The notes below the pieces were generated by a model. The model saw only the letters and a program-made list of their open reading frames with translations, searched no databases and was not told where the DNA came from. A stretch of DNA of 7,912 nucleotides. Origin: Bacteroidota bacterium (GTDB lineage: Bacteria; Bacteroidota; Bacteroidia; SXHM01). Numbering within the stretch: the first letter of the stretch is position 1; every line of letters starts with the position of its first letter. Of the stretch, positions 6,670 to 7,912 are shown piece by piece. The stretch covers positions 1 through 7,912 of the forward strand of contig SXHM01000023.1 of assembly GCA_005773695.1 (NCBI GenBank), in the 5' to 3' direction. A program made the position numbers and the translations under genes.

Positions 6670-7912
6670 GGAATCGTTTTTTCTACACGATAACCAATTG
6701 ACATTATATTCTTAGTTGAGAAGCTTGCGCATGGACAACCATCTTCATGATAGCTGTCATCGGATCGTACAACAAAGTCCATATATTTTCCGGGAAATTC
6801 AGAAGCAGTGTGAAAGCGAATAGCATTACCCAAGGGGTCATCTAAACAGCCACCAATACCAACAGGAGCTAAGTCAATCATCATGTTGTTAATCATCTTT
6901 TTTGTTGCCGGTGTGCAGGGCGAATAATTGTCAACAATATGTCCGAAAAGTTTATCAACTCCATCTGCTTCAAAGCCATTTGCAGTAACCCGGAATTTTT
7001 TTTCGTGCGGAACATAAAGGGTAAATGGAATATTGAAATTCCATTTTTTTCTTCTTGTTTTTCCCAAACCGTCATTCATTATGTCAGCAACATTTGCAAA
7101 CTCATTCAGAAAAAGATAGTTGCCGCCAATGTCAAGAAACAGGCGCACTTCCGCTTGGCCCAATGCTTCGTGAAAGCGGTCGAAACGCAATTCATTAAGT
7201 GTTACAGTTACTTCATCTATTTTGTAATCTGGGGAAACACCTGTTCCTTCATCCCAGTAGAGGTAAACCGACTTTGCAAAAATTGCTTCATCGCTTATGG
7301 CAGCTGATTTCCAAGGTATTTTAATTGTAACAGTTCCTTCTTTAGAATTGGTTGTTATTGAAGCAGAAACTGTAAAACTGTTTCCTTTTCTATCTTTTAC
7401 AGCATATTTTAAAACAGCATTCTCAGAAGGTTTTGGTAAGGTTTGTTTAACTGTGAATACATAATCTTTTGAACTCATTTTTACTTTGCGTACAAAGTTG
7501 GGTTGATTGGTTCGATTATTATCAAAAGCACCACCATCACCGCTTGCAAAAATGTCGATGCGGGTAGCGTATTTGAAAGAACTATCAATAGTTAATCTTG
7601 CTGGAAGATTTCTTCGGGTGGCAATCAATCTTGCAGGATGTATTTCGGTTGCTGCAGGAGGATGCCCGCGATCCCAAACGCGGAGGCCTTCTACATGCAC
7701 CCAATCATCCAGTGTTGGCCAATTCCATATAACATCGCCACGATCGTGACCGACACTAAAGAAACCACAACTTTTCCCTTGTCGGTTAAGCTCAGCACAT
7801 ATATTTCCTTTGTTGCTTTGAGCAAATCCGGCTTCCCATTCAATGTGAATAGAGGTATTTCTAATGGTGTCGGGTGTTCCGTCTGATCTTATTTTAGCAT
7901 CATAAGATAGGA
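6666..7912 (-). CDS. Unidentified large protein, C-terminal part (N-terminus beyond window)
   Basis: The minus-strand frame is open from the right edge to a TAA at 6666-6668, giving about 415 residues. A GTG at 7698-7700 is an internal codon and not the start: coding continues upstream without a stop (NRQGKSCGFFSVGHDRGDVI, then WNWPTLDDW). The first part contains a striking motif, VWDRGHPPAATEIHPAR, followed by RIDIFASGDGGAFDNNR. The middle is beta-rich (VLKYAVKDRKGNSFTVSASI, TVTIKIPW, VYLYWDEG, KIDEVTVTLNELRF). A later stretch (RLFLDIGGNYLFL, FTLYVPHEKKFRVTANGFEAD) looks like a second beta-sandwich, possibly C2-like. The C-terminus has a CPC pair and ends in RVEKTIP. No transmembrane segment is visible. 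The motif resembles one I associate with secreted or hypothetical proteins containing a D-x-GH...EIHP element, but I cannot name the family. Its stop overlaps that of lspA by four bases, in convergent orientation. Confidence 0.85.
   Translation of the reverse strand, partial: LSYDAKIRSDGTPDTIRNTSIHIEWEAGFAQSNKGNICAELNRQGKSCGFFSVGHDRGDVIWNWPTLDDWVHVEGLRVWDRGHPPAATEIHPARLIATRRNLPARLTIDSSFKYATRIDIFASGDGGAFDNNRTNQPNFVRKVKMSSKDYVFTVKQTLPKPSENAVLKYAVKDRKGNSFTVSASITTNSKEGTVTIKIPWKSAAISDEAIFAKSVYLYWDEGTGVSPDYKIDEVTVTLNELRFDRFHEALGQAEVRLFLDIGGNYLFLNEFANVADIMNDGLGKTRRKKWNFNIPFTLYVPHEKKFRVTANGFEADGVDKLFGHIVDNYSPCTPATKKMINNMMIDLAPVGIGGCLDDPLGNAIRFHTASEFPGKYMDFVVRSDDSYHEDGCPCASFSTKNIMSIGYRVEKTIP

Noticed and set aside
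7698..7700. GTG as the start of the minus-strand gene
   Set aside because: The same frame continues upstream without a stop for about 70 more codons to the window edge with protein-like sequence, so this GTG is internal and the gene is partial.
6939..7886. Plus-strand open frames at 6939-7307, 7507-7749 and 7638-7886
   Set aside because: They lie opposite a long minus-strand frame that is continuous to the window edge and has coherent protein composition. The plus-strand products are short and lack motifs or signals.
1..7912. Genome-wide reassignment of TGA to a sense codon
   Set aside because: Only one in-frame TGA is seen in seven coding regions, and Trp, Cys and Gly are encoded by their usual codons throughout. 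The other genes end in TAA or TAG, so reassignment is not excluded, but a single TGA does not support a general code change.
1..7912. CRISPR array, tRNA or rRNA gene, transposase, attachment site
   Set aside because: I found no regularly spaced direct repeats, cloverleaf-like segment, rRNA-like stretch, transposase motif or terminal inverted repeat on either strand by eye. The only tandem repeats are the heptamer in ileS and the coding repeats of the Lys-rich tail.

Overview
The window looks like a chromosomal segment of a Bacteroidota bacterium. Three things point that way: A-rich translation starts with little Shine-Dalgarno signal, a TAnnTTTG-type -7 promoter box, and an ileS / DksA-like / lspA cluster whose proteins carry Bacteroidota-style sequence features. 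Base composition is moderately AT-rich. I do not recognise the species.

Layout. Bases 1-93 are the 3' end of an unidentified gene. Bases 182-1500 hold two similar-sized secreted proteins (212 and 203 aa) that look like small outer-membrane beta-barrels, separated by a GC-rich hairpin element. A good intrinsic terminator (1521-1561) closes this block. A likely promoter (-7 box at 1580-1587) opens the next, a same-strand cluster. It holds isoleucyl-tRNA synthetase (ileS, 1615-5013), a Lys/Ala/Pro-rich histone-H1-like tail fused to a DksA/TraR-like domain (5026-6021), and lipoprotein signal peptidase (lspA, 6031-6669). The gaps are 12 and 9 bases, so the three are probably co-transcribed. On the minus strand, converging on lspA with a 4-base overlap, is the C-terminal part of a large unidentified protein that runs off the right edge (6666-7912).

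Main point of interest. ileS is interrupted by a single in-frame TGA (3007-3009), exactly where the family's HSYPHCWR motif has its cysteine. Both sides stay in one frame and look intact, and together they give a protein of normal length (1132 residues). The TGA splits the class I HIGH-equivalent motif from the KMSKS motif. The possibilities are a sequencing or assembly error, a recent nonsense mutation, or recoding/readthrough (for example Cys-to-selenocysteine) in an essential gene. The window alone cannot decide. No other gene here has an in-frame TGA or uses TGA as its stop. A heptanucleotide tandem repeat inside the same gene, and the H1-like fusion with a Cys-depleted zinc-finger region, are secondary points.
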